From Desulfarculus sp. (GTDB lineage Bacteria; Desulfobacterota; Desulfarculia; Desulfarculales; Desulfarculaceae): 44,321 bases of DNA. The stretch covers positions 1-44,321 of the forward strand of contig QZKP01000056.1 of assembly GCA_003605055.1 (NCBI GenBank), written 5' to 3'. The notes below the pieces were generated by a model, which was not told the DNA's origin, made no database searches, and worked only from the letters and a program-made list of their open reading frames with translations. A program made the position numbers and the translations under genes. This document shows positions 19,963-30,541 of the stretch, piece by piece; position 1 is the first letter of the stretch, and every line of letters starts with the position of its first letter.

Positions 19963-21525
19963 ATGTCCACTCCTCTGGCCCTAGTAGGCGTCGTGCTGGC
20001 CCTCCTGGTGGGGGCGGCGCTGGGCTATCTATTCCGCCGGCAGCAGGCCAAGCACCGCCTGGAATCGGTGGAGGCGCTCAGCCAGAAGATGGTTGACGAC
20101 GCCCGCCGCGAGGCCGAAACCCTGAAAAAAGAGGCCCTGCTGCAGGCCAAGGACCAGCTCATCCAGATGAAGCTGGAGGCCGAGGCCGAGGGCAAGGAGC
20201 GCCGCCAGGAGCTGACCCAGTGGGAGAAGCGCCTGGACAAGAAGGAAGAGTCCCTGGACCGCAAGTCGGCCAACCTGGAGTCCCGGGAGCAGGAGTACGC
20301 CCGCCGGGACGCCGAGCTGAACAGCCGCCGCCAGCAGATAGACCAGCAGAAGGCCGAGTACGACCGCCTGCTGGCCGAGCAGAAAAACACCCTGGAGCGC
20401 ATCGCCAGCATGACCCAGGACCAGGCCAAGGCCGAGCTCATGTCCTCCATGGAGTCCCAGGCCCGCCACGAGAGCGCCAAGACCCTGATGCGCATCGAGG
20501 CCGAGACCAAGGAGGAGTCCCAGAAAAAGGCCCAGGAGATCCTGGCCCTGGCCTGCAAGCGCTACGCCGGCGACTACGCGGTGGAAAAGACCGTGAGCGT
20601 GGTGGCCCTGCCCAACGAGGAGATGAAGGGCCGCATCATCGGTCGCGAGGGCCGCAACATCCGGGCCATCGAGGCGGCCACGGGCATAGACCTGATCATA
20701 GACGACACCCCCGAGGCGGTCATCGTCAGCGGCTTCAACCCCCTGCGCCGCGAGGTGGCCCGCCGCAGCCTGGAGCGGCTGATAAGTGACGGCCGCATCC
20801 ACCCGGCGCGCATCGAGGAGATCGTCAAGAAGGTGGAGGCCGAGGTGGAGGCCAGCGTCAAAGAGGCCGGCGAGCAGGCCACCTTCGACGTGGGCGTGCA
20901 CGGCATCCACCCGGAGATTATCAAGCTGATCGGCCGCCTCAAGTATCGCTCCTCCTACGCCCAGAACGTGCTGGTGCACTCCTTGGAGGTGGCCTTCCTC
21001 TGCGGCATCATGGCCAGCGAGCTGGGCCTGAACCCCAAGCACGCCAAGCGGGCCGGGCTGTTGCACGACATCGGCAAGGCCGTGGACCACGAGATCGAGG
21101 GCCCCCACGCCCTGATCGGCGCGGACCTGGCCAAGCGCCACGGCGAGAAGCCCCACATCATCAACGCCATCGCCGCCCATCACGAGGACGTGGCCCCGGA
21201 GTCGGTGCTGGCCGTGCTGGTGCAGGCCTCCGACGCCCTGTCCGGCGCCCGGCCCGGCGCCCGGCGGGAGATGCTGGAGTCCTACGTCAAGCGCCTGGAG
21301 GACCTGGAGCGCATCGCCACCGACCACCAGGGCGTGGCCAACGCCTACGCCATCCAGGCCGGCCGCGAGCTGCGCATCGTCTTGGAGGCCGAGAAGACCA
21401 GCGACGAGCAGGCCCTCTTGCTCTCCCACGACGTGGCCCGCAAGATCGAGCAGGAGCTGATGTACCCCGGCCAGATCAAGGTCACCGTGATCCGCGAGAC
21501 CCGGGCCGTGGACTACGCCAAGTAA
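19963..21525 (+). CDS. rny: Ribonuclease Y
   Basis: 520 aa. Membrane-anchored endoribonuclease that initiates mRNA decay. An N-terminal membrane helix (residues about 4-22) is followed by a long charged coiled coil to about 205, a KH domain with [12 protein letters not shown] at 223-234, and an HD domain with the metal-binding pair His368-Asp369 in LLHDIGKA. Full length for the family. The ATG at 19963 is covered by a hairpin on its ribosome-binding site. ymdB follows 61 nt downstream, the usual pairing. Confidence 0.97.
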   Translation: MSTPLALVGVVLALLVGAALGYLFRRQQAKHRLESVEALSQKMVDDARREAETLKKEALLQAKDQLIQMKLEAEAEGKERRQELTQWEKRLDKKEESLDRKSANLESREQEYARRDAELNSRRQQIDQQKAEYDRLLAEQKNTLERIASMTQDQAKAELMSSMESQARHESAKTLMRIEAETKEESQKKAQEILALACKRYAGDYAVEKTVSVVALPNEEMKGRIIGREGRNIRAIEAATGIDLIIDDTPEAVIVSGFNPLRREVARRSLERLISDGRIHPARIEEIVKKVEAEVEASVKEAGEQATFDVGVHGIHPEIIKLIGRLKYRSSYAQNVLVHSLEVAFLCGIMASELGLNPKHAKRAGLLHDIGKAVDHEIEGPHALIGADLAKRHGEKPHIINAIAAHHEDVAPESVLAVLVQASDALSGARPGARREMLESYVKRLEDLERIATDHQGVANAYAIQAGRELRIVLEAEKTSDEQALLLSHDVARKIEQELMYPGQIKVTVIRETRAVDYAK

Positions 21526-21586
21526 GGCCGCCGCCGAGCGCGGCCGGGCTTAAGGCGGCAAGCGCGGCCGCTGCCGGGGGGAGTGG

Positions 21587-22372
21587 ATGCTCAACCTTCT
21601 CATGATCGGCGACGTGTTCGGCGCGCCGGGCCGGCGCTGCCTGGAGCGGCTCTTGCCCGGCCTGCGCCAGCGCCTGGACCTGGACCTGGTGGTGGCCAAC
21701 GGCGAGAACGCCGCCGGCGGCATAGGCCTCACCGCCCGCCTGGCCCAGGAGCTGTTCGCCTGCGGGGTGAACGTCATCACCACCGGCAACCACGTGTGGA
21801 AGCACCGGGACCTGCGGCCCCTTTTGGAGAGCGAGCCGCGCCTCTTAAGGCCCGCCAACTACCCGCCCGGCGCCCCCGGCCGCGGCTGGTGCCTGGCCGA
21901 GGCCCGCGGCGGCCGCAGGGTGGGGGTGATAAACCTGGAGGGGCGGGTGTTCATGAACCCCCTGGAGGACCCCTTCCGGACGGCCGACGAAATCCTGGCC
22001 GGGCCCCTGCGCCGGGTCAAGGCCGTGCTGGTGGACATGCACGCCGAGGCCAGCAGCGAAAAGCTGGCCCTGGGCTTTCACCTGGACGGCCGGGTCAGCG
22101 CGGTGCTGGGCACCCACACCCACGTGCCCACCGCCGACGAGCGCATCCTGCCCCAGGGCACCGCCCTCCAGTGCGACGTGGGCCACACCGGGCCCTCGCT
22201 GTCGGTGATCGGCATGGACCCGGCCGCGGCCGTGGCGCGCCTGCGCGCCCTGCGGCCCCTGCCCTTCAAGGTGGCCAGCGGCCCGGCGGCCCTGAACGCC
22301 ACCCTGGTGACCGTGGACGAGGCCACCGGCAAGGCCGCGGCCATAGAGCGCATTTCAGAACCCCTGGGATAG
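21587..22372 (+). CDS. ymdB: YmdB-family metallophosphoesterase (2',3'-cAMP phosphodiesterase family)
   Basis: 261 aa. Calcineurin-like dinuclear metal site: GDVFG near the N-terminus, NGENAA, TTGNHVWKH, DMHAEASSEK and GTHTHVPTADE are all conserved as in the TIGR00282 family. Bacillus YmdB hydrolyses cyclic nucleotides and affects RNase Y-linked gene expression. Here it follows rny, consistent with that link. ATG at 21587 after GGGGGAG. Confidence 0.93.
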   Translation: MLNLLMIGDVFGAPGRRCLERLLPGLRQRLDLDLVVANGENAAGGIGLTARLAQELFACGVNVITTGNHVWKHRDLRPLLESEPRLLRPANYPPGAPGRGWCLAEARGGRRVGVINLEGRVFMNPLEDPFRTADEILAGPLRRVKAVLVDMHAEASSEKLALGFHLDGRVSAVLGTHTHVPTADERILPQGTALQCDVGHTGPSLSVIGMDPAAAVARLRALRPLPFKVASGPAALNATLVTVDEATGKAAAIERISEPLG

Positions 22373-22389
22373 CCTAGAAAAAATGCCAG

Positions 22390-22417
22390 TTGACAACGCG
22401 GGATTTGGGCATATATT
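22390..22417 (+). promoter_or_regulatory. Strong sigma-70-type promoter of the RRM protein gene
   Basis: -35 TTGACA (22390-22395, 6/6), 16-bp spacer, -10 TATATT (22412-22417, 5/6). Transcription would start near 22424, giving a leader of nearly 150 nt. Confidence 0.8.
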
Positions 22418-22512
22418 TTAAGGGCACACGGCCACCATAGCCCAAACCTACCGCTAAGCTTGCCGGCAGACCCCGGCTCATCTCGGCAAAAAGTTAGGCT
22501 TATTGGTTTCCG

Positions 22513-22545
22513 TAAGTCCCGCCTCTGGTTGGCGGGGCGGCTTAT
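22513..22545 (+). promoter_or_regulatory. Leader hairpin upstream of the RRM protein gene
   Basis: CCCGCC (22518-22523), 7-nt loop, GGCGGG (22531-22536), extendable by TAAG/CTTA outside. A T-rich stretch follows at 22550-22555 just before the AGGAG ribosome-binding site. It could act in attenuation or autoregulation; this is not demonstrated. Confidence 0.4.
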
Positions 22546-22571
22546 ATGTCTTTTTCTAGGAGTTTTCGACG

Positions 22572-22844
22572 ATGGCAAAGAACGTGTACGTGGGCAATCT
22601 GTCCTTTAACACCACCGAAGAGGGTCTGCGCAGCCTGTTCGCGCAGTACGGCACCGTGGATACGGTCAAGGTGGTAACCGACCGCGACACCGGTCGCTCC
22701 CGCGGCTTCGGCTTCGTGGAGATGAGCGACGGCGCCGACGCCGCCATTCAGGCCCTGAACGGCAAGGAGCTTGATGGCCGCGCCCTGAAGGTCAACGAGG
22801 CCAAGCCTCGCGAGCCCAGGGAGCCCCGCCAGCGCCGCTGGTAG
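22572..22844 (+). CDS. RRM-domain RNA-binding protein
   Basis: 90 aa, a single RNA-recognition motif. RNP2 VYVGNLSF is at residues 5-12 and RNP1 RGFGFVEM at 44-51, both with the aromatic residues that stack on RNA. The tail is short and rich in Arg/Pro/Glu (EPREPRQRRW). Such Rbp proteins, common in cyanobacteria and Desulfobacterota, are often cold-induced. It is a single-gene unit with its own strong promoter, long leader and perfect terminator, which suggests high expression. Confidence 0.95.
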   Translation: MAKNVYVGNLSFNTTEEGLRSLFAQYGTVDTVKVVTDRDTGRSRGFGFVEMSDGADAAIQALNGKELDGRALKVNEAKPREPREPRQRRW

Positions 22845-22863
22845 GACCGCGCCCACGCGGCTG

Positions 22864-22906
22864 GCCGCGAGCCAGCCGGGAATCCCGCCTCGCAAATAGC
22901 GAGGCG
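22864..22906 (+). repeat. 43-bp dispersed repeat, copy 1 (contains the terminator palindrome)
   Basis: Bases 22864-22906 occur again, exactly and inverted, at 35905-35947. The unit begins GCCGCGAGCCAGCCGGGAAT and includes most of the rbp terminator stem. It borders the C-terminal half of a broken MNT gene; copy 2 borders the N-terminal half. Confidence 0.9.
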
Positions 22907-22916
22907 GGATTTTTTT
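22881..22916 (+). terminator. Rho-independent terminator of the RRM gene
   Basis: Perfect 13-bp stem AATCCCGCCTCGC / GCGAGGCGGGATT, loop AAATA, then a run of T to 22916. Confidence 0.95.
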
Positions 22917-22934
22917 GTGGGGGAGAGGGGGAAC

Positions 22935-23130
22935 CTACAGAATAGCCACCTGCTCTTGCAGGAGGGGGTCGCGCAGGCGGTGATAAAGGGAGCGGTAGGT
23001 GACTACATCCACCTGGCGGCCCAGCTCCCCCTCCATCTCCAGCTTGAGGCGGGCCAGGTCCAGCAGGCTCTTTTCCTCGCCGAACTCCACCAAGAAGTCA
23101 AGGTCGCTGCCCAGCCGCGGCAGGGGCGCC
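22935..23130 (-). pseudogene. C-terminal half of an MNT-type nucleotidyltransferase gene
   Basis: On this strand the sequence reads GSDLDFLVEFGEEKSLLDLA and then GRQVDVVTYRSLYHRL to a stop at 22935, an MNT domain from its Asp-x-Asp metal motif to the end. The first ~40 residues, including the GSxxRG loop, are missing; upstream of about 23121-23130 the frame is unrelated. A matching N-terminal half lies at 36024 on the plus strand. It cannot be an active nucleotidyltransferase as it stands. Confidence 0.75.
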
Positions 23131-23184
23131 GCTCCTGCCTGGCCGCGGCAATCTTCCACTTCCTGCTGCGGCCGGGCGGGAGGG

Positions 23185-23230
23185 GATTTAAAGGGTTTGT
23201 TGGGTTACGGGGCTAAAGATTCTAACCCAA
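23185..23230. repeat. REP-like palindromic element
   Basis: TTGGGTTA (23200-23207) and TAACCCAA (23223-23230) form an 8-bp inverted repeat. Read on the minus strand, GCCCCG-AACCCAACAAA resembles the element at 30236-30260 (GCCCCGAAGCCCAACAAA), so the two are probably members of one dispersed family. Confidence 0.5.
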
Positions 23231-23243
23231 GCGACAGAAACGG

Positions 23244-23519
23244 TCAGTTACCATATTTGTCATAAGAATTTCTATGCTCCCACTTCTCAGTGGGTCTTAA
23301 ACGGTTACCCTGAACCTCAGCGAACCCCCACCTTATCGCGACAAATGCGGGATACCGGCCCTCGTTGCGTTTGATTTGTCTTATTTCCTCAATTGTCAAG
23401 CCAAGTAAAGGCGCTACTTGTTTCCGCCTGTGGTCGGTTAGACCAAAGCCTTGTTTAATCCAATCATTGCAAGAAAACGGATTTTGTTGTTCTTTGATAA
23501 TCCCAACTTTATTTTTCAT
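23244..23519 (-). CDS. Hypothetical protein in AT-rich patch
   Basis: 91 aa, ATG at 23519 in an ATGA overlap with the end of an upstream fragment. The composition is AT-rich compared with the host. The product is small, basic and soluble, with a plausible helix-turn-helix-like stretch (DHRRKQVAPLLGLTIEEIRQ). I do not recognise the family. The translational coupling suggests it was the second gene of a two-gene cassette whose first gene is now decayed. Confidence 0.5.
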   Translation of the reverse strand: MKNKVGIIKEQQNPFSCNDWIKQGFGLTDHRRKQVAPLLGLTIEEIRQIKRNEGRYPAFVAIRWGFAEVQGNRLRPTEKWEHRNSYDKYGN

Positions 23520-23683
23520 GGTTCGCCTCCGGTTCTATGGGTTGTTATGATTTTTGCCGTCAACTTAGGGCAGGTATAAAACTGAACCACAATTCTTCTC
23601 TGCCAATCAACCACAAAAACCACCGCCCGGCCTTGCTCAGACCAGGCGGCTCTTATCTTCCCGTCTTCTCTTACTAACCCACC
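23516..23683 (-). pseudogene. Truncated upstream partner of the 91-aa gene (no start codon)
   Basis: Directly after the clpB stop, and in the same frame, 55 codons remain open and read like protein (IRAAWSEQGRAVVFVVDWQR, then IVVQFYT) before a TGA that overlaps the next ATG. No ATG, GTG or TTG precedes it. It looks like the 3' end of a lost gene fused by deletion to the end of clpB. Confidence 0.4.
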
Positions 23684-26260
<2,577 letters not shown>

Positions 26261-26463
26261 ATATTTAAAACCTCGTCTTTGAAAAGGGATTTGGCAAAAG
26301 CCTACCCTAAGGTAAGCATTGGCCGGCCGATGTCAACCATGCGGGCCGGCTCACGAAAGCATTTTCGGAGCCGGGCCCGGGCCCACCCAGCACCCGCCCA
26401 TACCCCCGAAAAAAACCGCGCATCGCCTCGCTTTTGTTTTGTATCATGTCTTAGGAGGAAGAC

Positions 26464-28035
26464 ATGCTCCGGCTATCCTCCCCCAACCACAGAAAAATCT
26501 GGCCAGGGACCCGCCTGGGGCCCCTGGCGGCGGCGCTGATTATCTTGGCCGCGCTCTGTCTGGCCCTGCCCACCTGGGCTGCGAGGCCGCCTGCTTTCAA
26601 CATGGAGGAGGAGGTCCGCCGCAGGTATCAAGAGCAATACCGCAAGGAGCTCGAGGCCAAAAAGACCCTGGCCGACGAGCTGTACGAGTATGAAAAAGCC
26701 GGCCGCCTGAGCGAAAAGGATTACCAGTACAACCGCGGCATCTACGACGCCAGGCAGAACATAAGGCCCCTGACCATGGGGGACCGGCTTATGCCGGAGG
26801 TCTTCTGGCGCGGCTCGTTCATGCAGCCCGCCGCGGTGGAAGATCTGCCTGACTGGATGTTCAGCAAAGAATACCTGGCCTCCCGGCAGGCGGCCCGAAA
26901 GGCGGGCACTGATACCGATCGCGTGGGTCCGGCGGTGGGCGCTCCCGGGGACGAAGTAAGGGCCACCTACGGGTGGCGAATGGGCGTGGATGGCATAGAT
27001 CAAAACGCCATCGGCTGGAACGGCTATGAAAAGTACGACCCGCGCACCCAAAAATGGTACACGGCCGCGGTCAAAAAAGACCGCCGGACCGGCGAGCGCA
27101 CCTACGAATTCACCCAGGCCGCCAGGCTCACCATAATGGAGACCATCCGGCGGGACACCATCGCGCGCATCGGCCCCGAGAAGTACAAGCAGCTCATGGA
27201 GCACGCCCGCCAGCGCTCCCCGGAATACAGGGCCGAGCAGAAGATGCGTGAGGTGCGGGCCCAGGCCGAGAAATGGAAGAAGCAGCAGGAGGAGCTGCGG
27301 CAGAAGGCCCGGGCCCAGCAGCAGGCCAAGGCCGCGCCCCAGTTGCAGGCCGGCGGCCAGACCAGCCCCCGCCAGAGCGAGCGTGACCGCCAGAAGGAGA
27401 TGGCCAAGAAGGCCGAGGCCCAGCAGCAACGGGAGGCCGCCGGCCAGGCGGAGCCCAAGCCCGACGCCAGTGTGCCGGTGATACCGGAGGATTGCGTCAT
27501 AGACCTGGTGGGCTGGATGCCCCACAGGCCCGATCTCAAATTCCACGCAATTATCTGGATCAGCGGCGGCAAAGCGGCCTATGCCCTGCAGAGCCGAAGC
27601 CCGGCTGAGCAGAAAAATGAAGTCCACTTCAGCGAGCGCACCTGCACCACGGTCTTCCGGGGGACGCTCAAGGACAACCAGATCAGCGGGGTCGGCCGGC
27701 AGAACTGCACTCCCCTCACCACATCCTGGACCAACTCCTCTGGCTCCTGCAGCCGGATCACAGTATGGCGCTGTACCAGCCGTGGCAGCCTGACCTTTCA
27801 CCGGGACGGCTCCTTCAACGGCGTAAGCAGAGATAGCTGCCTCAACGAGTGGACCACCAGCCGGGCCATCTGTGGCCAGTCCGGCTCCAATTCCAGCTCC
27901 CCCAACGCGCCACCCACGCGCACCAAGGGCACCTGGCGCATCCGCCGGGGCGGCGGCGCGGGGGGCAGGTCCTGGAGCGACGAGGTCGGCAGCCACCGCA
28001 TCTACAACCCCGACGCCGTGGCCTCGGACAAGTGA
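26464..28035 (+). CDS. Secreted protein of unknown function, paralog A
   Basis: 523 aa, AGGAGG six bases before ATG 26464. A signal peptide spans about residues 1-39 (cleavage after LALPTWA). A charged helical segment follows (about 45-95), then a conserved core (about 150-265) shared with the next gene: RVGPA..GAPGDEVRATYG, NGYEKYDPRTQ.WY and ETIRRDTIARIGPEKYKQLM. A Lys/Gln/Ala coiled-coil linker with QSERDRQKEM leads to a beta-rich C-terminal domain that opens with PVIPEDCVIDLVGW and ends near GTWRIRR. All seven cysteines of the mature protein lie in that last domain, suggesting disulphides in an oxidising compartment. I recognise no family. Confidence 0.85.
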   Translation: MLRLSSPNHRKIWPGTRLGPLAAALIILAALCLALPTWAARPPAFNMEEEVRRRYQEQYRKELEAKKTLADELYEYEKAGRLSEKDYQYNRGIYDARQNIRPLTMGDRLMPEVFWRGSFMQPAAVEDLPDWMFSKEYLASRQAARKAGTDTDRVGPAVGAPGDEVRATYGWRMGVDGIDQNAIGWNGYEKYDPRTQKWYTAAVKKDRRTGERTYEFTQAARLTIMETIRRDTIARIGPEKYKQLMEHARQRSPEYRAEQKMREVRAQAEKWKKQQEELRQKARAQQQAKAAPQLQAGGQTSPRQSERDRQKEMAKKAEAQQQREAAGQAEPKPDASVPVIPEDCVIDLVGWMPHRPDLKFHAIIWISGGKAAYALQSRSPAEQKNEVHFSERTCTTVFRGTLKDNQISGVGRQNCTPLTTSWTNSSGSCSRITVWRCTSRGSLTFHRDGSFNGVSRDSCLNEWTTSRAICGQSGSNSSSPNAPPTRTKGTWRIRRGGGAGGRSWSDEVGSHRIYNPDAVASDK

Positions 28036-28043
28036 GTCGGCGC

Positions 28044-29552
28044 ATGGGCAGGGGAAAAACAGAACCTGGGCGGCGCGGTCGAGGGCGATGCCTGGCAGCC
28101 GCGTTGATCGTACTGGCGGCCGCGCTCTGCCTGGCCCTGCCCGCCGGGGCCCAGGCGCCCCGGGACATGGAAGACGTCATCCGCGCCAAGGAGCTGGAGA
28201 GGCTCCAGCGGGAGTACAAGAAAAACCAGACCGTGGAGGACGAGCTCTATCAGTACGAGAAGGCCGGCCGCATGCCCGACCAGGACTACCCGCGCGACCT
28301 GGAATACGTGAAAGCCCGGCAGGACATCATGCCCCTCACCTTCGGCGACCGCTACTTCTCTGAGGTCTTCTGGGTGGGCCCCTCCATGCAGCGCTCCACG
28401 CGCGACCAATCGCCCGACTGGCTGAAAAGCGAAAAGTATCTGGAGATGCGCCGGCAGGGCAAGGAGCTGGAGCGGGTGGGCCCGGCCGAGGACGCCCCCG
28501 GCGACGAGGTGCGCGCCACCTACGGTTTTAGGTACGGCAGCGGCTACAACGCCGTGACCTTCAATGGCTACGAAAAGTTCGATACCCGCACCCAGACCTG
28601 GTACCCGGTCAAGGGCCAGAAGAACTACGCCACGGGCAAGATGGAGTACGACTACATCCCGGAGGTTCGGGCACTGATGATGGAGACCATCCGGCGGGAC
28701 ACCGTGGCGCGACTGGGCCCGGAGAAGTACAAACAGCTCATGGAGCACGCCCGCCAGCGCACGCCCGAGTACAAGGTCGAGAAGTACATGGACAAGGTGC
28801 GGGCCCAGGCCAAGGTGTACGACCCGCAGCAACACCGATTCGTGGCCCAGGCGGGCGCTGGGCAGCAAGCCGGGGCCAAACCCGAGGCGACATCCGGGTC
28901 GCGCCAGAGCGACAAGGACCGCCAGAAGGAGATGGAGCGCAAGGCCGAGGCCCAGCAGAAGCGGGAGGCCGAGCAAAAGCCCCCGCAGCCGGACAGCGAC
29001 GCGGGCAAGGGCATTCCGGTGATCCCCGAGACCTGCGTCATAGACATCGTGTTCTGGGACCCGGACAAGCCCGGCAAAAAGAACACCGGCTTTGTGTGCC
29101 TGCGGGGTGGCAGTTATCGGCTGGAGGCGGTGCAAAAATGCTCTGGCTACACCAAGGACCAGGTGTACATTCATCCGTCAGAATTCCGAATGAACCTGCA
29201 AGGGCAGCTACGGGATAACGTGATCACGGGCACCGAAACCTTTGGCCACACCAAGCCCAACCGCTCGGACGGATCAACCGGCACCACCCCCTGCTCCTGG
29301 TACAGCGTCAGCGAAGGCAAGGGCAGCTCCACCACCACCTTCCATCTAGGGGGGCGGCTGGAGATGTCCTCCAGTTGGAGCGGGGTAAACCGCTCCTGGA
29401 CCGACACCCCCAAGTGCGGCAGCGGCGGCGAGAGCACCTATTCCCGCTCCCAAAAATACGTGGGCACCTGGAGCATCCGCAAGCCCAACACCGGCAGCAC
29501 GGTCAAGGTGGAGCAATACGGCCGCTGCACTATAAGGAGCTACTGCCCGTGA
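28044..29552 (+). CDS. Secreted protein of unknown function, paralog B
   Basis: 502 aa from ATG 28044 (GTG 28032 overlapping the previous stop is possible). A signal peptide spans about residues 1-38 (ALPAGAQA). It repeats the plan of its neighbour: EDELYQYEKAGR near the N-terminus, core RVGPAEDAPGDEVRATYG ... NGYEKFDTRTQTWY ... ETIRRDTVARLGPEKYKQLM, coiled-coil linker QSDKDRQKEME, then a C-terminal domain starting IPVIPETCVIDIVFW with seven cysteines and GTWSIRK near its end. The N-terminal and core parts are far more similar between the two than the C-terminal domains, as if one scaffold carried different ligand-binding heads. Function unknown. Confidence 0.85.
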   Translation: MGRGKTEPGRRGRGRCLAAALIVLAAALCLALPAGAQAPRDMEDVIRAKELERLQREYKKNQTVEDELYQYEKAGRMPDQDYPRDLEYVKARQDIMPLTFGDRYFSEVFWVGPSMQRSTRDQSPDWLKSEKYLEMRRQGKELERVGPAEDAPGDEVRATYGFRYGSGYNAVTFNGYEKFDTRTQTWYPVKGQKNYATGKMEYDYIPEVRALMMETIRRDTVARLGPEKYKQLMEHARQRTPEYKVEKYMDKVRAQAKVYDPQQHRFVAQAGAGQQAGAKPEATSGSRQSDKDRQKEMERKAEAQQKREAEQKPPQPDSDAGKGIPVIPETCVIDIVFWDPDKPGKKNTGFVCLRGGSYRLEAVQKCSGYTKDQVYIHPSEFRMNLQGQLRDNVITGTETFGHTKPNRSDGSTGTTPCSWYSVSEGKGSSTTTFHLGGRLEMSSSWSGVNRSWTDTPKCGSGGESTYSRSQKYVGTWSIRKPNTGSTVKVEQYGRCTIRSYCP

Positions 29553-29564
29553 AAGGAGGTAGGT

Positions 29565-30185
29565 TTGCCGAACAGCCTGGGGCCTAGATTCGCCGCGCCG
29601 GTCCTGGCCATGTTGGTCCTGGTCCTGTGCGCCCTCCCCAGCCAGGCCCTGGCCGCCGGTCAGCCCGTGCGTCAGGACCCCGCCCCCTTTGCGGGCGTGC
29701 GCGCGCCGGCGCCCGCGCCGGCCAGCCAGGTCCCGCAAGGCTGGGTGGTGAAAACGCCGGTGGGCCCGGACCCGCTGCTCAAACCGCAGGTCCAGCACGA
29801 TCCCGCCGCCTCGGCGCGGCTCAACGCCCAGGCCCGGGACCTGGCCAAGGCGGGCAAGCTGGATGAGGCGGCCGGTCGGCTGCTCCAGGCCCTGCTGGCC
29901 AACCGGGACAACGCCGCGGCCTGGAACAACCTGGGCCTGGTCCTGCGCCGCATGGGCCAGACCCGGGACGCGGTGCGGGCCTACATGAAGGCTATCACCC
30001 TGCAACCCAAGCACGCCCCCACCTACAAGAACCTGGCCGTGGCCCTGGAGGCCCAGGGCGACCGGGCCATGGCGGCCAAGTCCCTGCGCGAGTACGCGCG
30101 CCTGGCCCCGAACGCCCCGGACGCCGCCGCGGTCACCCAGCGGGCCCTCTGGCTGGAGCGCAACCCCGGCGGCGGGCCGAGGTAG
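29565..30185 (+). CDS. Secreted or periplasmic TPR protein
   Basis: 206 aa. TTG start chosen because AAAGGAGG lies at the right distance. A signal peptide spans about residues 1-31 (ALPSQALAA), then a Pro/Ala-rich linker, then about three TPR units (about 85-190; AAAWNNLGLVLRRMGQTRDA and APTYKNLAVALEAQGD are typical). TPRs mediate protein contacts. It lies 12 nt after paralog B, so it probably belongs to the same operon and could bind the two secreted proteins. Confidence 0.8.
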   Translation: MPNSLGPRFAAPVLAMLVLVLCALPSQALAAGQPVRQDPAPFAGVRAPAPAPASQVPQGWVVKTPVGPDPLLKPQVQHDPAASARLNAQARDLAKAGKLDEAAGRLLQALLANRDNAAAWNNLGLVLRRMGQTRDAVRAYMKAITLQPKHAPTYKNLAVALEAQGDRAMAAKSLREYARLAPNAPDAAAVTQRALWLERNPGGGPR

Positions 30186-30541
30186 GGGGCCGCCCGCGCT
30201 CCTGTCGAAAACGCACAGGTTGGATTAAGGGGCCTTGCCCCGAAGCCCAACAAATCCCTCATAGCACGGCGCGGGTGGCCCAGACAGCTCGGCTGTCTGG
30301 GCGCCGCAGGCGCAAGAGGTCCGCGCCCGCCGCCCCGCCCCACCTGGGTCCCCTACTAGTCCCAACCGCCCGGCCCAACCTCCCTTAACCGCCCTTCTTA
30401 TTTTTCGCCTTTTCCCCCGCCTCCCCAATCTTCCTTGAACCCCTCGCCCTGCTCCATTAAGCTGTGCTTACCCCAGCGGGACGCGATGCCCGGCCTCGCC
30501 AGCATTGGCCGCGAAGCATCGCCCGCTCACCGGAGAGCGCC
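30186..30541. other. Intergenic region with a REP-like palindrome
   Basis: 356 bp without a credible gene. The left third holds the repeat described separately; the rest is C/T-rich on the plus strand. A weak promoter-like pair TTGAAC near 30433 and TAAGCT 17 bp later could serve the DUF3786 gene. Confidence 0.4.
30232..30320. repeat. REP-like element with perfect 10-bp hairpin
   Basis: Contains CCCAGACAGC (30279-30288), loop TCG, GCTGTCTGGG (30292-30301). The flank GGGTGGCCCAGACAGCTC is nearly repeated, inverted, at 39973-39990 (GGGTGGCCCAGACAACTC on the minus strand). The left part resembles the element at 23185. Confidence 0.6.

Noticed and set aside
26264..26340. Heat-shock sigma-32 promoter or CIRCE element before clpB
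   Set aside because: A TTGACA is present but no CTTGAA...CCCCAT pair and no CIRCE inverted repeat could be found.
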